This document shows, piece after piece, positions 17,883 to 27,593 of a stretch of DNA of 64,000 nucleotides; position 1 is the stretch's first letter, and every line of letters begins with the position of its first letter. A program made the position numbers and the translations under genes. The notes below the pieces were generated by a model. That model was given only the letters and a program-made list of their open reading frames with translations. It searched no databases and was not told the origin of the DNA. The DNA lies in the NCBI GenBank assembly GCA_903822175.1, contig CAIJOB010000024.1, positions 1 through 64,000 on the forward strand, in the 5' to 3' direction. Source of the stretch: an uncultured Alphaproteobacteria bacterium (GTDB lineage Bacteria > Pseudomonadota > Alphaproteobacteria > Caulobacterales > Caulobacteraceae).

Positions 17883-18296
17883 TCAGGCGCTCCTACGCGC
17901 CAGACGCATGCCCACTTCGTCGAGCTCGGCGTTCTCGCGGCGCTTGGCTTCCTTCGCATCGGCGACGCGGGCGCTTTCGGCCACCTGCTCGTATTTCTTC
18001 TGCTCTTCGAACGCCTGGGCCAGCGCGTCACGCGCGCCGCGCTCCTCGGCCTGGATGGCCTCGATCTCGGCCTGCAGGGCGGCCTTGCGCACCTTCAGGC
18101 CCGCGGAATAGCCCGCCAGGTACCAGCCGGCCTCGGCGTCCAGGCCGGCGTGCTTAGTCTCCGCCTCGCCCTCGGCCACCAGCACCGCCAGCCGGATCTC
18201 CGCGTCGGCGAGGCGCTTGGTGATTTCGGTCAGCCGCAGCTGCCGGTTCTCCACTTCGTAGCCCGCGAGTTTGATCAAGGACTCTGTCCAGCTCAT
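17883..18296 (-). CDS. fliJ: FliJ, flagellar export chaperone/ATPase stalk
   Basis: A 137-residue, strongly helical, charged protein predicted to form an antiparallel coiled coil (LIKLAGYEVENRQLRLTEIT, then ALQAEIEAIQAEERGARDAL), as FliJ does in the central hole of the FliI hexamer. It lies 10 nt downstream of fliI on the same strand. Family sequence is poorly conserved, so the call depends on coiled-coil character and its position after fliI. Confidence 0.84.
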   Translation of the reverse strand: MSWTESLIKLAGYEVENRQLRLTEITKRLADAEIRLAVLVAEGEAETKHAGLDAEAGWYLAGYSAGLKVRKAALQAEIEAIQAEERGARDALAQAFEEQKKYEQVAESARVADAKEAKRRENAELDEVGMRLARRSA

Positions 18297-18306
18297 TGGG
18301 AAAAAC

Positions 18307-19644
18307 CTACGCCGGTACGCTGTTCAAAATGCCGCTCAGCCGTTCAAAGCCGGCGTCGAGACTGGTGACCTCGTCCTTGTCCTGCGCGAGGAAGCCCTCG
18401 AGCGCCGGGTTGAGGGCGATGGCCCGATCGACCTGCGGATCGGCGCCGGCGCGATAGGCGCCGATGCGGATCAGCTCTTCCATATTGGCGTAGGCGGCCA
18501 GCGTCTGGCGCGCCTGGGTGACGATCTCGCGTTCGTGCGGGCCGTGGCAGCCGGGCATGGTCCGGCTGATCGACTTCAACACATTGATCGCCGGGAAGCG
18601 GCCGCGCTCGGCGATGGCGCGCTCCATGACGATGTGGCCGTCGAGAATGCCTCGGACAGCATCCGCGATCGGCTCGTTGTGGTCGTCGCCGTCGACCAGC
18701 ACGGTGAAGATGCCGGTGATCGGGCCGGCCTTGGTGCCGTCGGGGCGGATCGGGCCTGGGCCCGCGCGCTCCAGCAGCTTGGGCAGTTCAGTGAAGACGG
18801 TGGGCGTATAGCCCTTGGTGGTCGGCGGCTCGCCGGCGGCCAGGCCGATCTCGCGCTGGGCCATGGCGAAGCGGGTGACGCTGTCCATCAGGCAGAGGAC
18901 TTCCATGTCCTGGTCGCGCAGATATTCGGCGATGGCCATGGTCATGTAGGCGGCCTGGCGGCGCTTGAGCGCCGGCTCATCGGAGGTGGCGACCACCACG
19001 ATGGCGCGCTTCAGGCCTTCTTCGCCCAGCGTCTCTTCGATGAATTCGCGGACTTCACGGCCCCGCTCGCCGATCAGGCCGACGACGACGGCGTCGCAGT
19101 CGGCGTTCTTGGCCAGCATGGAGAGCAGCACCGACTTGCCGACGCCCGAGCCGGCGAAGACGCCCAGGCGCTGGCCGCGGCAGCAGGTGGTGAAGACGTT
19201 CATGGCCCGGACGCCCAGGTCCAGCCGCTCGCCAACCCGCGCGCGGGCATGCGCGCTGGGCGGCGCGGCGCGCAGCGGATAGGCGGCCAGGCCCTGGCCT
19301 AGCGGACCCTTGCCGTCGATGGGGTTGCCGAAGGCGTCGACGATGCGGCCAAGCCAGGCCTTGGTCGGGCGCACGGCCGAGCCCAGGGGCTCGATGCGGA
19401 TCTCGGCGCCCGGCGCCACGCCCTCGACCGGGCCGAAGGGCATCAAGAGCGCTCGGGCGTCGCGGAAGCCGACCACCTCGGCCGACAGGGGCTTTTCGCC
19501 GAAGCGGACGATCTCGGCGCGGGCGCCGACCGACAGGCGGGTCAGCCCGCCGCGCGCCTCGATCAGGAGGCCGTTCACAGCCGCCACGCGGCCGGAAATC
19601 GTCAGGGGATCGAGCCGCTCAACCGCAGCCACAAGACTCTTCAA
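18307..19644 (-). CDS. fliI: Flagellum-specific export ATPase FliI
   Basis: The 445-residue ATPase energises flagellar type III export. It has an F1-beta-like fold with Walker [14 protein letters not shown] and Walker B region [20 protein letters not shown]. The type III ATPase motif [20 protein letters not shown] is also present. The N-terminal beta barrel ([20 protein letters not shown]) is intact. The start is a TTG at 19644 on the minus strand. fliJ follows immediately. It is separated from the main fliF operon by about 6.8 kb but probably works with FliH encoded there. Confidence 0.95.
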   Translation of the reverse strand: MKSLVAAVERLDPLTISGRVAAVNGLLIEARGGLTRLSVGARAEIVRFGEKPLSAEVVGFRDARALLMPFGPVEGVAPGAEIRIEPLGSAVRPTKAWLGRIVDAFGNPIDGKGPLGQGLAAYPLRAAPPSAHARARVGERLDLGVRAMNVFTTCCRGQRLGVFAGSGVGKSVLLSMLAKNADCDAVVVGLIGERGREVREFIEETLGEEGLKRAIVVVATSDEPALKRRQAAYMTMAIAEYLRDQDMEVLCLMDSVTRFAMAQREIGLAAGEPPTTKGYTPTVFTELPKLLERAGPGPIRPDGTKAGPITGIFTVLVDGDDHNEPIADAVRGILDGHIVMERAIAERGRFPAINVLKSISRTMPGCHGPHEREIVTQARQTLAAYANMEELIRIGAYRAGADPQVDRAIALNPALEGFLAQDKDEVTSLDAGFERLSGILNSVPA

Positions 19645-19771
19645 GAACAGCCCTCGAATTCGAGGCCCTAGAGTCGGGTGATCGCGCTTAAGGAGGGGTG
19701 AAGATCAGGGCAGAACTGTCCCCGATCTGGGGGTTAGACCCGAGCGTGAATCTCAGGGCGAGCAAAAGGGC

Positions 19772-20572
19772 CTAGCGCAACGCCTTGGCCAGTCGGGCCG
19801 CCTGTTTGGGATGTTTGGCGACGATTTGGGCAGCCAGGAGCGGCCGGCGCTTAACCACCCCTGTCAACACTGCCCGCCCGGCGCTGGCTATCCTTGGCCG
19901 CGCTGCCGCGGCTGCGCCGGCGATCCGGCCGCGCCCGAACCAGAGCGCCGCGCCGGCCACCGCCAGCAGGCCAACGCCCACCAGGACGCCCGGATGTTTG
20001 CGCACCTGGGTGACGGCGGTCAGGCTCTTGCCCTTGGCGGCGACCGCCATCTCGCCCATCGGCTTGGCGATGGCGTGCAGAGCAGCTTCCGCCGCAGCCT
20101 TGGCCGGGCTGTCGTGGCGCCAGTCCTTGGGCAGCTTGATCAGGGTGGCGGCGATCCGGCCCTTGGCCTGCCGCAGTTCGGCGCGCGCGGCCTTGTCGAT
20201 CCGCTGACCGAAGGCGACCAGGGCGGCGGACCCCTCGCCTTCGCCGAGGTGCTTGGCGAGCGCCTGGACCGTGGACACCAGGGCGGTCTCGGCGCCGCTG
20301 GCCTCGATCCAGCTGTCGATGCGGCCGAACCGCGCCACGGCGGCCCGCGCCACACGGTCGCAGCCATCGGCCGTGCTCAAATCGGCGGCCACCGGATGGC
20401 AGCGCCCGCCGATTTCCGCGCAGGCCGTCCGGACCGTGGCTTCGTCACCGGCCGACAGCACCACCGCCGCGCCGGCCTTGGCCGCCAGCCGGGCGATCGT
20501 CAGGCCCAGGCCCGAGCCCGCGCCGGTGACGACAATCACTTGGCCCTCAAGGGGTTTGAACCTGGCGCTCAT
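19772..20572 (-). CDS. Degenerate short-chain dehydrogenase-like protein with C-terminal membrane segment
   Basis: A 266-residue protein that opens as a Rossmann-fold SDR (GQVIVVTGAGSGLGLTIARL with the TGxxxGxG cofactor motif; VAADLSTADGC; RFGRIDSWIEASGA where the NAG motif is altered). Where the catalytic Ser and YxxxK should lie, the sequence runs GSAALVAFGQRIDKAARAEL with no Tyr, and the middle of the domain appears shortened. A hydrophobic helix (GVLVGVGLLAVAGAALWFGR) and a basic tail follow. It could be a non-catalytic membrane-associated Rossmann protein. ATG 20572 fits the fold start. Confidence 0.7.
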   Translation of the reverse strand: MSARFKPLEGQVIVVTGAGSGLGLTIARLAAKAGAAVVLSAGDEATVRTACAEIGGRCHPVAADLSTADGCDRVARAAVARFGRIDSWIEASGAETALVSTVQALAKHLGEGEGSAALVAFGQRIDKAARAELRQAKGRIAATLIKLPKDWRHDSPAKAAAEAALHAIAKPMGEMAVAAKGKSLTAVTQVRKHPGVLVGVGLLAVAGAALWFGRGRIAGAAAAARPRIASAGRAVLTGVVKRRPLLAAQIVAKHPKQAARLAKALR

Positions 20573-20892
20573 GACGATCTCCCGGGGATGCGACGACACA
20601 TATCTGGGGACCAAACGGGGCAGGTCCAAGGCGCGTTCCCGATTGGCTTGCGCGCCGCCCGGCGAACCGCCGCATTCGGCCCGGCTGTCCAATCACGAAA
20701 GATTCAACAGCCCTGCGACTCCGCGGCATGACTGCGACTCTTGATGCCGATTCCGCATCGGATTAACGATTCGGTTCAGACGGACACCCCGGATTAACCA
20801 GTCTTAAATTAACTCGGCGGCAGGTTAACGGCGAGGTCCGCGGCGGATTCACTGAATTCGTGGGGCACGCGGAAACGCACTAGGAGAGACAG
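20573..20892 (+). promoter_or_regulatory. ctrA upstream control region (GAnTC and TTAA motif cluster)
   Basis: The 320 nt upstream of ctrA have no gene. Six GAnTC sites (the CcrM methylation target) lie at 20701, 20717, 20736, 20749, 20768 and 20846. TTAA half-sites lie at 20763, 20794, 20804, 20809 and 20825, including TTAACC-N4-TTAA. In Caulobacter, CcrM methylation, GcrA and CtrA itself control ctrA P1/P2 through such elements. A purine-rich AGGAGAG ribosome binding site precedes ATG 20893. Motifs are seen; promoter boundaries are inferred. Confidence 0.72.
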
Positions 20893-21594
20893 ATGCGGGT
20901 ACTGTTGATCGAAGACGACAGCGCCACGGCACAAAGCATCGAGCTGATGCTGAAGTCCGAGGGGTTCAACGTCTATACGACCGACCTGGGTGAGGAAGGC
21001 GTCGATCTGGGCAAGATCTACGACTACGACCTGATCCTGCTCGATCTGAACCTGCCGGACATGAGCGGCATGGACGTGCTGCGCACCCTGCGGGTCGGCA
21101 AGATCAACACGCCGATCATGATCCTGTCGGGTTCGGCCGAGATCGACACCAAGGTGAAGACCTTCTCGGGCGGCGCCGACGACTACATGACCAAGCCGTT
21201 CCATAAGGACGAGCTGGTGGCGCGCATCCACGCGGTGGTCCGCCGCTCCAAGGGTCACGCCCAATCGGTCATCAAGACCGGCGAAATTCTCGTCAACCTC
21301 GACGCCAAGACCGTCGAAGTGAACGGCCTGCGCGTCCACCTGACGGGCAAGGAATACCAGATGCTGGAACTCCTCTCGCTGCGTAAGGGCACGACCCTCA
21401 CCAAGGAGATGTTCCTCAACCACCTCTACGGCGGCATGGATGAGCCGGAACTGAAGATCATCGACGTCTTCATCTGCAAGCTGCGCAAGAAGCTGGCCGC
21501 GGCCGCCGAAGGCAAGCACCACATCGAAACGGTCTGGGGCCGCGGCTACGTGCTGCGCGACCCGCAAGAGATCGGCGCCGTCGTCGCGGCCTAA
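20893..21594 (+). CDS. ctrA: Cell cycle response regulator CtrA
   Basis: CtrA is the master OmpR-family regulator of the Caulobacterales cell cycle, blocking replication initiation and activating flagellar, pilus and division genes. The 233 residues contain a receiver domain with phosphoacceptor Asp51 ([13 protein letters not shown]) and the conserved [12 protein letters not shown]. The C-terminal winged helix has [20 protein letters not shown] and [20 protein letters not shown]. The C-terminus ends in VVAA; a terminal AA is the ClpXP degradation signal in Caulobacter CtrA. The sequence is very close to Caulobacter CtrA as I remember it. Confidence 0.97.
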   Translation: MRVLLIEDDSATAQSIELMLKSEGFNVYTTDLGEEGVDLGKIYDYDLILLDLNLPDMSGMDVLRTLRVGKINTPIMILSGSAEIDTKVKTFSGGADDYMTKPFHKDELVARIHAVVRRSKGHAQSVIKTGEILVNLDAKTVEVNGLRVHLTGKEYQMLELLSLRKGTTLTKEMFLNHLYGGMDEPELKIIDVFICKLRKKLAAAAEGKHHIETVWGRGYVLRDPQEIGAVVAA

Positions 21595-21619
21595 GGCCCA
21601 AACGACCTGTCGCTGAAGG

Positions 21620-21657
21620 AAGGGCGTCCCGCCACTCGCGGGGCGCCCTTCTTCTTT
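21620..21657. terminator. Intrinsic terminator between ctrA and fixJ-like gene
   Basis: Thirteen-base arms, AAGGGCGTCCCGC (21620-21632) and GCGGGGCGCCCTT (21638-21650), enclose a 5-nt loop and are followed by CTTCTTT. It lies 25 nt past the ctrA stop and just before the stop of the convergent gene, so it could serve both. Confidence 0.82.
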
Positions 21658-21667
21658 GGGCGGAACG

Positions 21668-22276
21668 CTACAGCCCCGCGAGCAGGGCCATCCGCACCAG
21701 CTCCGACAGGCTCTTGGCGCCGGTCTTCATCATCATGCCGGCGCGGTAGACCTCGACGGTGCGCGGGCTGATGCCCAGGTCGTAAGCGATGACCTTGCTG
21801 GTTTTGCCGACCACCACCTGCTCCAGCACCTCGCGCTCGCGCTTCGAGAGGCCCGCGAAGGCCGCCCGGTAGCGCTGGCGGTCGCCCTCGTCCTGCTGAT
21901 CGCGGGTCTCACTGTTCAGCGCCCTTTGGACGGCGGCCAGCAGCACCTCGTCCTTGAACGGCTTTTCCAGGAAGTCGACGGCCCCGGCTTTCATCGCCTC
22001 GACCGCGAGCGCGATGTCGCCGTGGCCGGTGATGACGATGGTCGCGAGCGGCAGGCGTTGCTCGCTGAGCCGCCGCACCAGCTCGATCCCGTCGATGCCT
22101 GGCATCCGCACGTCGGTGATCACGCAGCCAGGGGCCAGACCCGGCGCCTCGGCGAGAAACGCTTCGGCGTCGTCGAAGATGCGCGACGGCAGGCCCGCGG
22201 TGCGCAGCAGGAACGACAGTGACTTGCGGATCGCCTCGTCGTCATCGACGACATAGACCTCAGACGAGTTCGCCAT
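21668..22276 (-). CDS. fixJ: FixJ-like LuxR-type response regulator
   Basis: A 202-residue two-domain regulator. The receiver (1-120) has the DDD acidic cluster, phosphoacceptor Asp55 in [13 protein letters not shown] and K in FLEKPFKDE. The C-terminal LuxR/FixJ helix-turn-helix is [20 protein letters not shown], then [20 protein letters not shown]. It overlaps the 3' end of the kinase gene by 17 nt, so the two are co-transcribed and likely cognate. FixJ proteins activate microaerobic respiration and fixK-type genes when phosphorylated by FixL. Confidence 0.88.
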   Translation of the reverse strand: MANSSEVYVVDDDEAIRKSLSFLLRTAGLPSRIFDDAEAFLAEAPGLAPGCVITDVRMPGIDGIELVRRLSEQRLPLATIVITGHGDIALAVEAMKAGAVDFLEKPFKDEVLLAAVQRALNSETRDQQDEGDRQRYRAAFAGLSKREREVLEQVVVGKTSKVIAYDLGISPRTVEVYRAGMMMKTGAKSLSELVRMALLAGL

Positions 22277-24317
22277 CAGCCATCTCCTGTTCGTGCACGG
22301 CGCGGACGGTGAAGTGGAACGTCGTGCCCTTGCCTGGTTCGCCTTCGGCCCAGATGCGGCCGCCGTGCGCCTCGACGATGGTCCGCGAGATCGACAGGCC
22401 CACGCCCATGCCGTGCTGCTTGGTGCTGACGAAGGCCTGGAAGAGCTGCCCGGCGATCTCGGGGCTTAGGCCCGCGCCGGTGTCGCGCACCGACACCTGC
22501 ACCATCTCGTCGGCCGCTGTCGCCGCTGAGATGGTCAGCTCGCGCACCGGCGTTTCGGCCATCGCCTCGACGGCGTTGCGCATCAGGTTCAGCACCACCT
22601 GCTGAATCTGCACCTTGTCGACCATGACCAGATTGACGCCAGGCGCGATGTCGTAGGCTAGCCGCACACCGCGGTCCTTGGCGCCGACCATGGCCAGCCC
22701 GCCGGCTTCCTCCAGAAGTTGCGGCAGGCTCTCGATCCGCCGCTCGGTCTCGCCCTTGGAGACGAAGTCGCGCAGGCGCCGGATGATATCGCCGGCGCGG
22801 AACATCTGGTCGCCGGCGGCGGTCAAGGCTTCGGTGATGACGGCCCGGTCGACCGGCTCCTCCCGGAGCAGCCGCAGCGAGCCCTGGATGTAGTTGGCGG
22901 TGGCCGACAGGGGCTGGTTGAGCTCGTGGGCGAGCGCCGAGGCCATCTCGCCCATCGCCGAGAGCCGCGACACGTGGGCCAGTTCGGCCTGCAGGTCCTG
23001 GAACCGGCGCTCCGCCGCACGGCGCTCGGTCAGGTCGCGGACGAAACCGGTGAAGAACCGGCGCTCGCCCCCGATTGCATCGCCTTGGCGCATCTCGCCC
23101 ACCGACAGTTCCATCGGGAAGGTCGAGCCGTCGCGCCGCTGGCCCACCACCACCCGGCCGATGCCGATCACCCGCCGCTCGCCGGTTTCGAGATAGCGCC
23201 GCAGGTAGCCGTCATGGCCTTCGCGGTAGGGGCTGGGCATCAGCATGGCGAGGTTCATCCCCACCGTCTCGGCCGCCGGCCAGCCAAATTGCCGCTCGGC
23301 GGCGGCGCTGAAGGACTGGATCACACCCCGCTCGTCGATGACGATCATGGCGTCCGGCACCGCGTCGAGGATCGAGCTCAGGTGCGCCTCGCGTTGGGCG
23401 AGGTCGGCGAAGGCGCGCTCCTTGGCCGCTCGGTTCTCGATCAGCTCCTCGATGTCGGTGCAGGCCCCCTCCCAGCGGCAAACCCGACCGTCCTCGTTGC
23501 GCACCGGCAGTGCGCGCTCCAGGAACCAGCGCGGCCCGTTCTGGCCGACCAGGCGGTATTCGATGCCATAGGGCTCGCCGATCGAGATCGCGCGCCGCGC
23601 ATTGGCCTCGACCCGGGCGCGGTCGTCAGGATGGATTCTCTCCAGCCAGCCCCAACCCTCGTCAGCCCTGCCGTCGTCGCTTGGGCCGGCCTCACCTACA
23701 AACTGTCGCCAGCGGTCATTGTAGACGTCGCGCAGCCCCTCGGCGTCGGCGGACCAGACCAGCGCCGGCATGGCGTTGGCGATGGAGCGGTACTTAGCCT
23801 CGGAGTCCGCCAGCGCGTCGCGGGTGGCGTAGGTCTCGGAGATGTCCATGGTCAGGCCGGCCACGCCGATGATGGCGCCGTCGCGATCCCGCAGGGCGAA
23901 CTTGGTCGAGCGATAGATCTGCTGCGCGCCGTCCGGCGAGGTGAAGCGCTCCTCCGAGGTATGGGTCTGGCCGGACCTGAGCACCTCGCGGTCGGCGACG
24001 TCGTGCTCGCCCTCCACGTTGTCGTGGATGACGAAATCGGCCCTGCGCCGGCCCAGGATCTCGTCGAGGGGCCGACCGATGACCGCCACCGCGGCGGGGT
24101 TGAGGTAGACGTACCGCAGGTCTCGATCCTTGGCGTAGATCATGTCGGGCGTGGCCGTGCCGATGCCTTCCAGGAAGGCGGCGTTGCGGCGGGCCTCGAT
24201 CTCGGCGGCGGCGCTGAGTTCGCGGGCCCCCCGCTTCGGCGCGCGGTCGGACCGTCGGATGCGGCGCAGGAACAGGACAAGCGAGGCCAGCCAGCTCCTT
24301 CGGTGGGCGTCGTTCAT
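22260..24317 (-). CDS. fixL: FixL-like multi-PAS oxygen-sensing histidine kinase
   Basis: A 685-residue kinase with three PAS domains (about 45-165, 172-298, 312-435), a HisKA H-box ([19 protein letters not shown], His464) and an HATPase domain with GTGAG-like loops near the C-terminus. The third PAS closely resembles the FixL heme domain. His368 in [11 protein letters not shown] matches the proximal heme ligand (His200 of Bradyrhizobium FixL), and Arg388 in VIGIGRVV matches the distal Arg220 at the same 20-residue spacing. No clear transmembrane helix is seen, so it is probably cytosolic. It is co-transcribed with the FixJ-like regulator. Confidence 0.86.
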   Translation of the reverse strand: MNDAHRRSWLASLVLFLRRIRRSDRAPKRGARELSAAAEIEARRNAAFLEGIGTATPDMIYAKDRDLRYVYLNPAAVAVIGRPLDEILGRRRADFVIHDNVEGEHDVADREVLRSGQTHTSEERFTSPDGAQQIYRSTKFALRDRDGAIIGVAGLTMDISETYATRDALADSEAKYRSIANAMPALVWSADAEGLRDVYNDRWRQFVGEAGPSDDGRADEGWGWLERIHPDDRARVEANARRAISIGEPYGIEYRLVGQNGPRWFLERALPVRNEDGRVCRWEGACTDIEELIENRAAKERAFADLAQREAHLSSILDAVPDAMIVIDERGVIQSFSAAAERQFGWPAAETVGMNLAMLMPSPYREGHDGYLRRYLETGERRVIGIGRVVVGQRRDGSTFPMELSVGEMRQGDAIGGERRFFTGFVRDLTERRAAERRFQDLQAELAHVSRLSAMGEMASALAHELNQPLSATANYIQGSLRLLREEPVDRAVITEALTAAGDQMFRAGDIIRRLRDFVSKGETERRIESLPQLLEEAGGLAMVGAKDRGVRLAYDIAPGVNLVMVDKVQIQQVVLNLMRNAVEAMAETPVRELTISAATAADEMVQVSVRDTGAGLSPEIAGQLFQAFVSTKQHGMGVGLSISRTIVEAHGGRIWAEGEPGKGTTFHFTVRAVHEQEMADGELV

Positions 24318-24652
24318 CCGACCCTCCGCGAACGCCGGCGCCCATCAACGGCCGACGAAGCCCGGCACTATGGTCACAGGATGCGCGGGAGAGTTGCCTA
24401 ATTCCCTTCGGGGTTGAAGGAGCCCCAACTCAGACGCGTATCGTGATGCGGCGTTTTGCCGAGTCTCAGGCGCCGGATTCTCGTCGGTTGGCTGGTCCTA
24501 TATGATTGATTTTTAAATCAAATAATCAACAACGCAGACACGCCGCTACGTAATTCTACCTAGGTAGCGCTCCCAAATTCGGGGCGGAGTCGGCGGGTGG
24601 TACGCCCAAGCTGCGGACGCAGGATGCGCTCCGGACGTCACGGCGGCGCACG
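24318..24652. promoter_or_regulatory. Divergent fixL / receiver intergenic region with two palindromes
   Basis: This 335-nt gap separates the divergent fixL-like kinase and the stand-alone receiver gene and contains no gene. It holds an AT-rich inverted repeat TTGATTT-TT-AAATCAA (24506-24521), similar in half-site to FNR/FixK boxes but with N6 rather than N4 between TTGAT and ATCAA. A second element is CTACGTAATT followed by the perfect palindrome CTACCTAGGTAG (24546-24567), about 85 nt before the receiver start. Both stand out against the GC-rich background. Binding proteins are inferred. Confidence 0.55.
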
Positions 24653-25054
24653 ATGGATCCTCCGCACAAGACCGTCAGGGGCGAGGCCCCCAAGGCCGGC
24701 CCGCTGATCCTGCTGGTGGAGGACGACGCCTCGGTGCGCCAGGCCCTGACCTTCGCGCTGCAGATCGAAGGCTACCGCGTCGAGGTGCACGAGACCGCCC
24801 AGGCCCTGCTGGAGGCCTCCGAACCGCCGGCCGCCGCCTGCCTGGTGTTCGACCAGAACCTGCCGGGAACGCTCGGCATCGACGCGCTGGAGGTCCTGCG
24901 CGGCCGCGGCATGACCTGCCCGGCCATCCTGATCACCACTCAGCCGAAGCCCGAGGTGCGGGCCGCGGCCGATCGCCTGGGCGCGCGCATCGTCGAAAAA
25001 CCCCTGCTCGGCGGCGAGCTGCCGCTTGCGATCCGCGAATTGCTGGCCGGCTGA
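24653..25054 (+). CDS. Stand-alone receiver-domain protein (possible FixT-like)
   Basis: A 133-residue single receiver domain without an output domain: acidic residues in LLVEDDASVRQ, phosphoacceptor Asp67 in CLVFDQNLPG, Thr in ILITTQ and Lys in IVEKPL. It is divergent from the fixLJ-like operon. In Caulobacter a single-domain receiver, FixT, inhibits FixL by feedback and binds an Fe-S cluster through cysteines. This protein has only Cys63 and Cys89, so a FixT role is possible from context but not demonstrated. It may instead be a phosphate sink or a partner of another kinase. Confidence 0.78.
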   Translation: MDPPHKTVRGEAPKAGPLILLVEDDASVRQALTFALQIEGYRVEVHETAQALLEASEPPAAACLVFDQNLPGTLGIDALEVLRGRGMTCPAILITTQPKPEVRAAADRLGARIVEKPLLGGELPLAIRELLAG

Positions 25055-25152
25055 GCCCCTAACCGGCGGATTGGCGAACGCCTTGCGAACGGCGTTTTCG
25101 TTTTCCTGAGCGACACGATAGGCTCCCGGCAAAATCGCGTCGGAGGGACGTC

Positions 25153-27555
25153 TTGGGACGATTGCTTGCGCTGGTCGCGACGCTGCTGGCCGCCCTTACC
25201 ATCGTCTGGTTCGGCGATCAGGCCCCGCAGCCGGCGCCAGCCTCCGCCCCGGCCGACAGCTTTTCCGCTGACCGCGCGTCGGCCGATATCACCACCATCG
25301 CCTCGGTTCCCCACCCGATCGGCTCGCCCGCCGACCGCGCCGCCCGGGACGCCCTGGCCGCGCGGATGACGGCGCTGGGCCTGTCGCCCCAGGTGCGTCC
25401 CGGCGTGGGAGTCTGGCTGGGGCGCGGCGGCGCCGACCGGGCCAACGTCGGCTTCGTGGACAATCTGGTGGGCGTCCTGCCCGGCAAGGACCCTGCCCTG
25501 CCGGCGCTGGCGCTGATGGCCCACTACGACAGCGCGGTGAGTTCGCCCGGCGCGGCGGACGACGCGATCGGCGTGGCGTCCGCGCTGGAGACCGTCCGCG
25601 CGCTCAAGGCCCATGGCCAGCCGGCGCGCGACGTCATGGTCATCCTCACCGACGGCGAGGAGGCGGACCTGCTGGGCGCGGCGGCCTTCTTCGCGAGCGA
25701 CCCCCTGGCGCGGCGGGTGGGTTTCCTGATCAACCTCGAGGCGCGCGGCTCCAAGGGCCGGGTGCAGATGTTCCAGACCGGCAAGGACAATGCCGGCACA
25801 GTCGCGCTGCTCAGCAGGCTCGCGGGCCGCCCGTCGGCCTCGTCCCTGACCGGCTTCATCTACGCCAACATGCCCAACGACACGGACTTCACCGTTTCGC
25901 GCGGCGCGGGCGTGGCGGGTCTGAACTACGCCATCATGGACGGATTGTTCGACTATCACTCGCCGACCTCGACGCCAGCTGCGACCGACAGGGGCTCGCT
26001 GCAGGACATGGGCCAGCAGGTGCTGGCCGTCTCCACCGCGGTCGCCTTCTCGCCCACCCTGCCGGCCAAGGCGCCCGACCTGGTCTACGGCCAGACGCCT
26101 GGCGGACTGACCATCGCCTATCCCGCCGCCGCGGGCTGGGCCGTGCTGGCGCTGGCCGCGGCTCTGCTGGCCTGGAGCGTGATCCAGGCGCGGCGGGCGA
26201 ACGCCTTCCCCTGGCTCGACATGGCGCGCGGAGCCGGCGCGGCCCTGTTCGCGGTGCTCTCGGCCATCACGGTCCTTCACTTCGCCCGCAAGGTGACCGG
26301 CGTCGATGTGGGCTGGTTCGAAGGCCGGTTCCTGCTGGCCCAGGCCGGACGGTGGGAGGTCGCGGTCATGCTGACGGGCCTGGGCACGGTGCTGCTGGCC
26401 ATCGCCGAGACCGCGCGCGGACGGCGCAAGTCGGTGCTGCTGCCGTTGGCCGCCGGCCTCGCCTGCTCGGGCATCGCCTGGTCGGGCGGACACGGTCTCG
26501 ACCCGATGGGCGCGGGCCTGGGCGTGGGCGCGGCGATCATCGGCGCGCTCGCCTATGGACGGCCGGTCAGCCGCACCGGGGCCTGGGCCGGCGTCCTGCT
26601 GCTGGGCCTGGTGCTGGCCTGCGTCGCCCAGGCGCTGGCGCCGGCCGTCGCCTTCGTGCTGGCCTGGCCCGTGGCGCTGGCGGCGCTGGCCGCGGCGCTC
26701 ACCGGCCTGTCGGGGCGGTCGGGCGTCACGGCGCTGGCGATCCTGACGGTGACCGCCGCCCTGGCGCTGGCCTTCGCGGGCTCACTCGCCCACCTCAGCT
26801 TCCTGGCGCTGGACCTGCCCGAACTGATGGCCATGCCGGCCATCGTCGCCCTCTTCGGTCTCTGGCCGCTGGCCCAGCCGGATGAGGGCGCCCCGCCCGC
26901 GCGGCTGATCGGGCCGACCCTGATCCTGGCGGGCCTGGCGCTTACCGCTGTCGTGCGCCTGAGCCATCCCTATGACGCGCGCCACCCGCAAGCGACCGCG
27001 GTGATCTATCAGATCGACCAGGACGCCCGGACCGCCTGGCGGGTCAGCGAGATGCCGACGCTCGACCCCTGGAGCGAAGGCGTTCTGAGGACCGGCGGCG
27101 CCAAGCCCGCCAAGCTGTCGCTCTGGCGGTTCTACAACCCGGTGGACGCCGCGCCCGCGCCCTACATCGACTATCCGGGCGCGCAGATGGCGCTCACCAA
27201 GACCGCGACCGGCGACCTCACTCTGCACGTCACGCCACCACCCGGCGCACGGACGCTGACCTTGAAGCTGACCTCGAATACCGTCGCCCCGGTGGTCGCC
27301 ATCAATGGCGTGCCTGTGCGCCTGCAGGCGCTGCCGGGCAAGCCCGCCCAGCTGTCGCTCAATGCGCCGCCGGCGGAGGGCTTCGACATCACCCTGCGCC
27401 CAGCCGGACCCGGCAAGCTCGAGGTCAAATATTCGGCGACCCTCGACGACTGGCCCAAGGCGGCGGCGCCGCTGCCGAAGCGGCCAGCCAATGTGATGCC
27501 CTTCGACATCTCCGACACGACGGGTTTGACCGGGACCAGAAGCCTGAGCTGGTGA
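25153..27555 (+). CDS. M28-family membrane metallopeptidase
   Basis: An 800-residue protein: N-terminal signal anchor (LLALVATLLAALTIVWFG), an M28 aminopeptidase domain (about 45-310) and a C-terminal half with around eight hydrophobic helices, then a soluble beta-rich tail. The co-catalytic zinc ligands are visible in order: His in LMAHYDSAV, Asp in GAADDAIGV, Glu-Glu in LTDGEEADLL, Glu in NLEARGSKG and His in DYHSPTSTP. The architecture resembles the ER/vacuolar M28 membrane proteases. The TTG start at 25153 is supported by a strong GGAGGG six nt upstream. Substrate unknown. Confidence 0.87.
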   Translation: MGRLLALVATLLAALTIVWFGDQAPQPAPASAPADSFSADRASADITTIASVPHPIGSPADRAARDALAARMTALGLSPQVRPGVGVWLGRGGADRANVGFVDNLVGVLPGKDPALPALALMAHYDSAVSSPGAADDAIGVASALETVRALKAHGQPARDVMVILTDGEEADLLGAAAFFASDPLARRVGFLINLEARGSKGRVQMFQTGKDNAGTVALLSRLAGRPSASSLTGFIYANMPNDTDFTVSRGAGVAGLNYAIMDGLFDYHSPTSTPAATDRGSLQDMGQQVLAVSTAVAFSPTLPAKAPDLVYGQTPGGLTIAYPAAAGWAVLALAAALLAWSVIQARRANAFPWLDMARGAGAALFAVLSAITVLHFARKVTGVDVGWFEGRFLLAQAGRWEVAVMLTGLGTVLLAIAETARGRRKSVLLPLAAGLACSGIAWSGGHGLDPMGAGLGVGAAIIGALAYGRPVSRTGAWAGVLLLGLVLACVAQALAPAVAFVLAWPVALAALAAALTGLSGRSGVTALAILTVTAALALAFAGSLAHLSFLALDLPELMAMPAIVALFGLWPLAQPDEGAPPARLIGPTLILAGLALTAVVRLSHPYDARHPQATAVIYQIDQDARTAWRVSEMPTLDPWSEGVLRTGGAKPAKLSLWRFYNPVDAAPAPYIDYPGAQMALTKTATGDLTLHVTPPPGARTLTLKLTSNTVAPVVAINGVPVRLQALPGKPAQLSLNAPPAEGFDITLRPAGPGKLEVKYSATLDDWPKAAAPLPKRPANVMPFDISDTTGLTGTRSLSW

Positions 27556-27593
27556 CCTTGCTCAGCCACATCGGGCCGCGCTAAGCCCGATCC

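Noticed and set aside
22719-24401. Long open frame antisense to the FixL-like kinase.
   Set aside because: The sense strand has PAS, H-box and ATPase motifs; the antisense translation is low-complexity.
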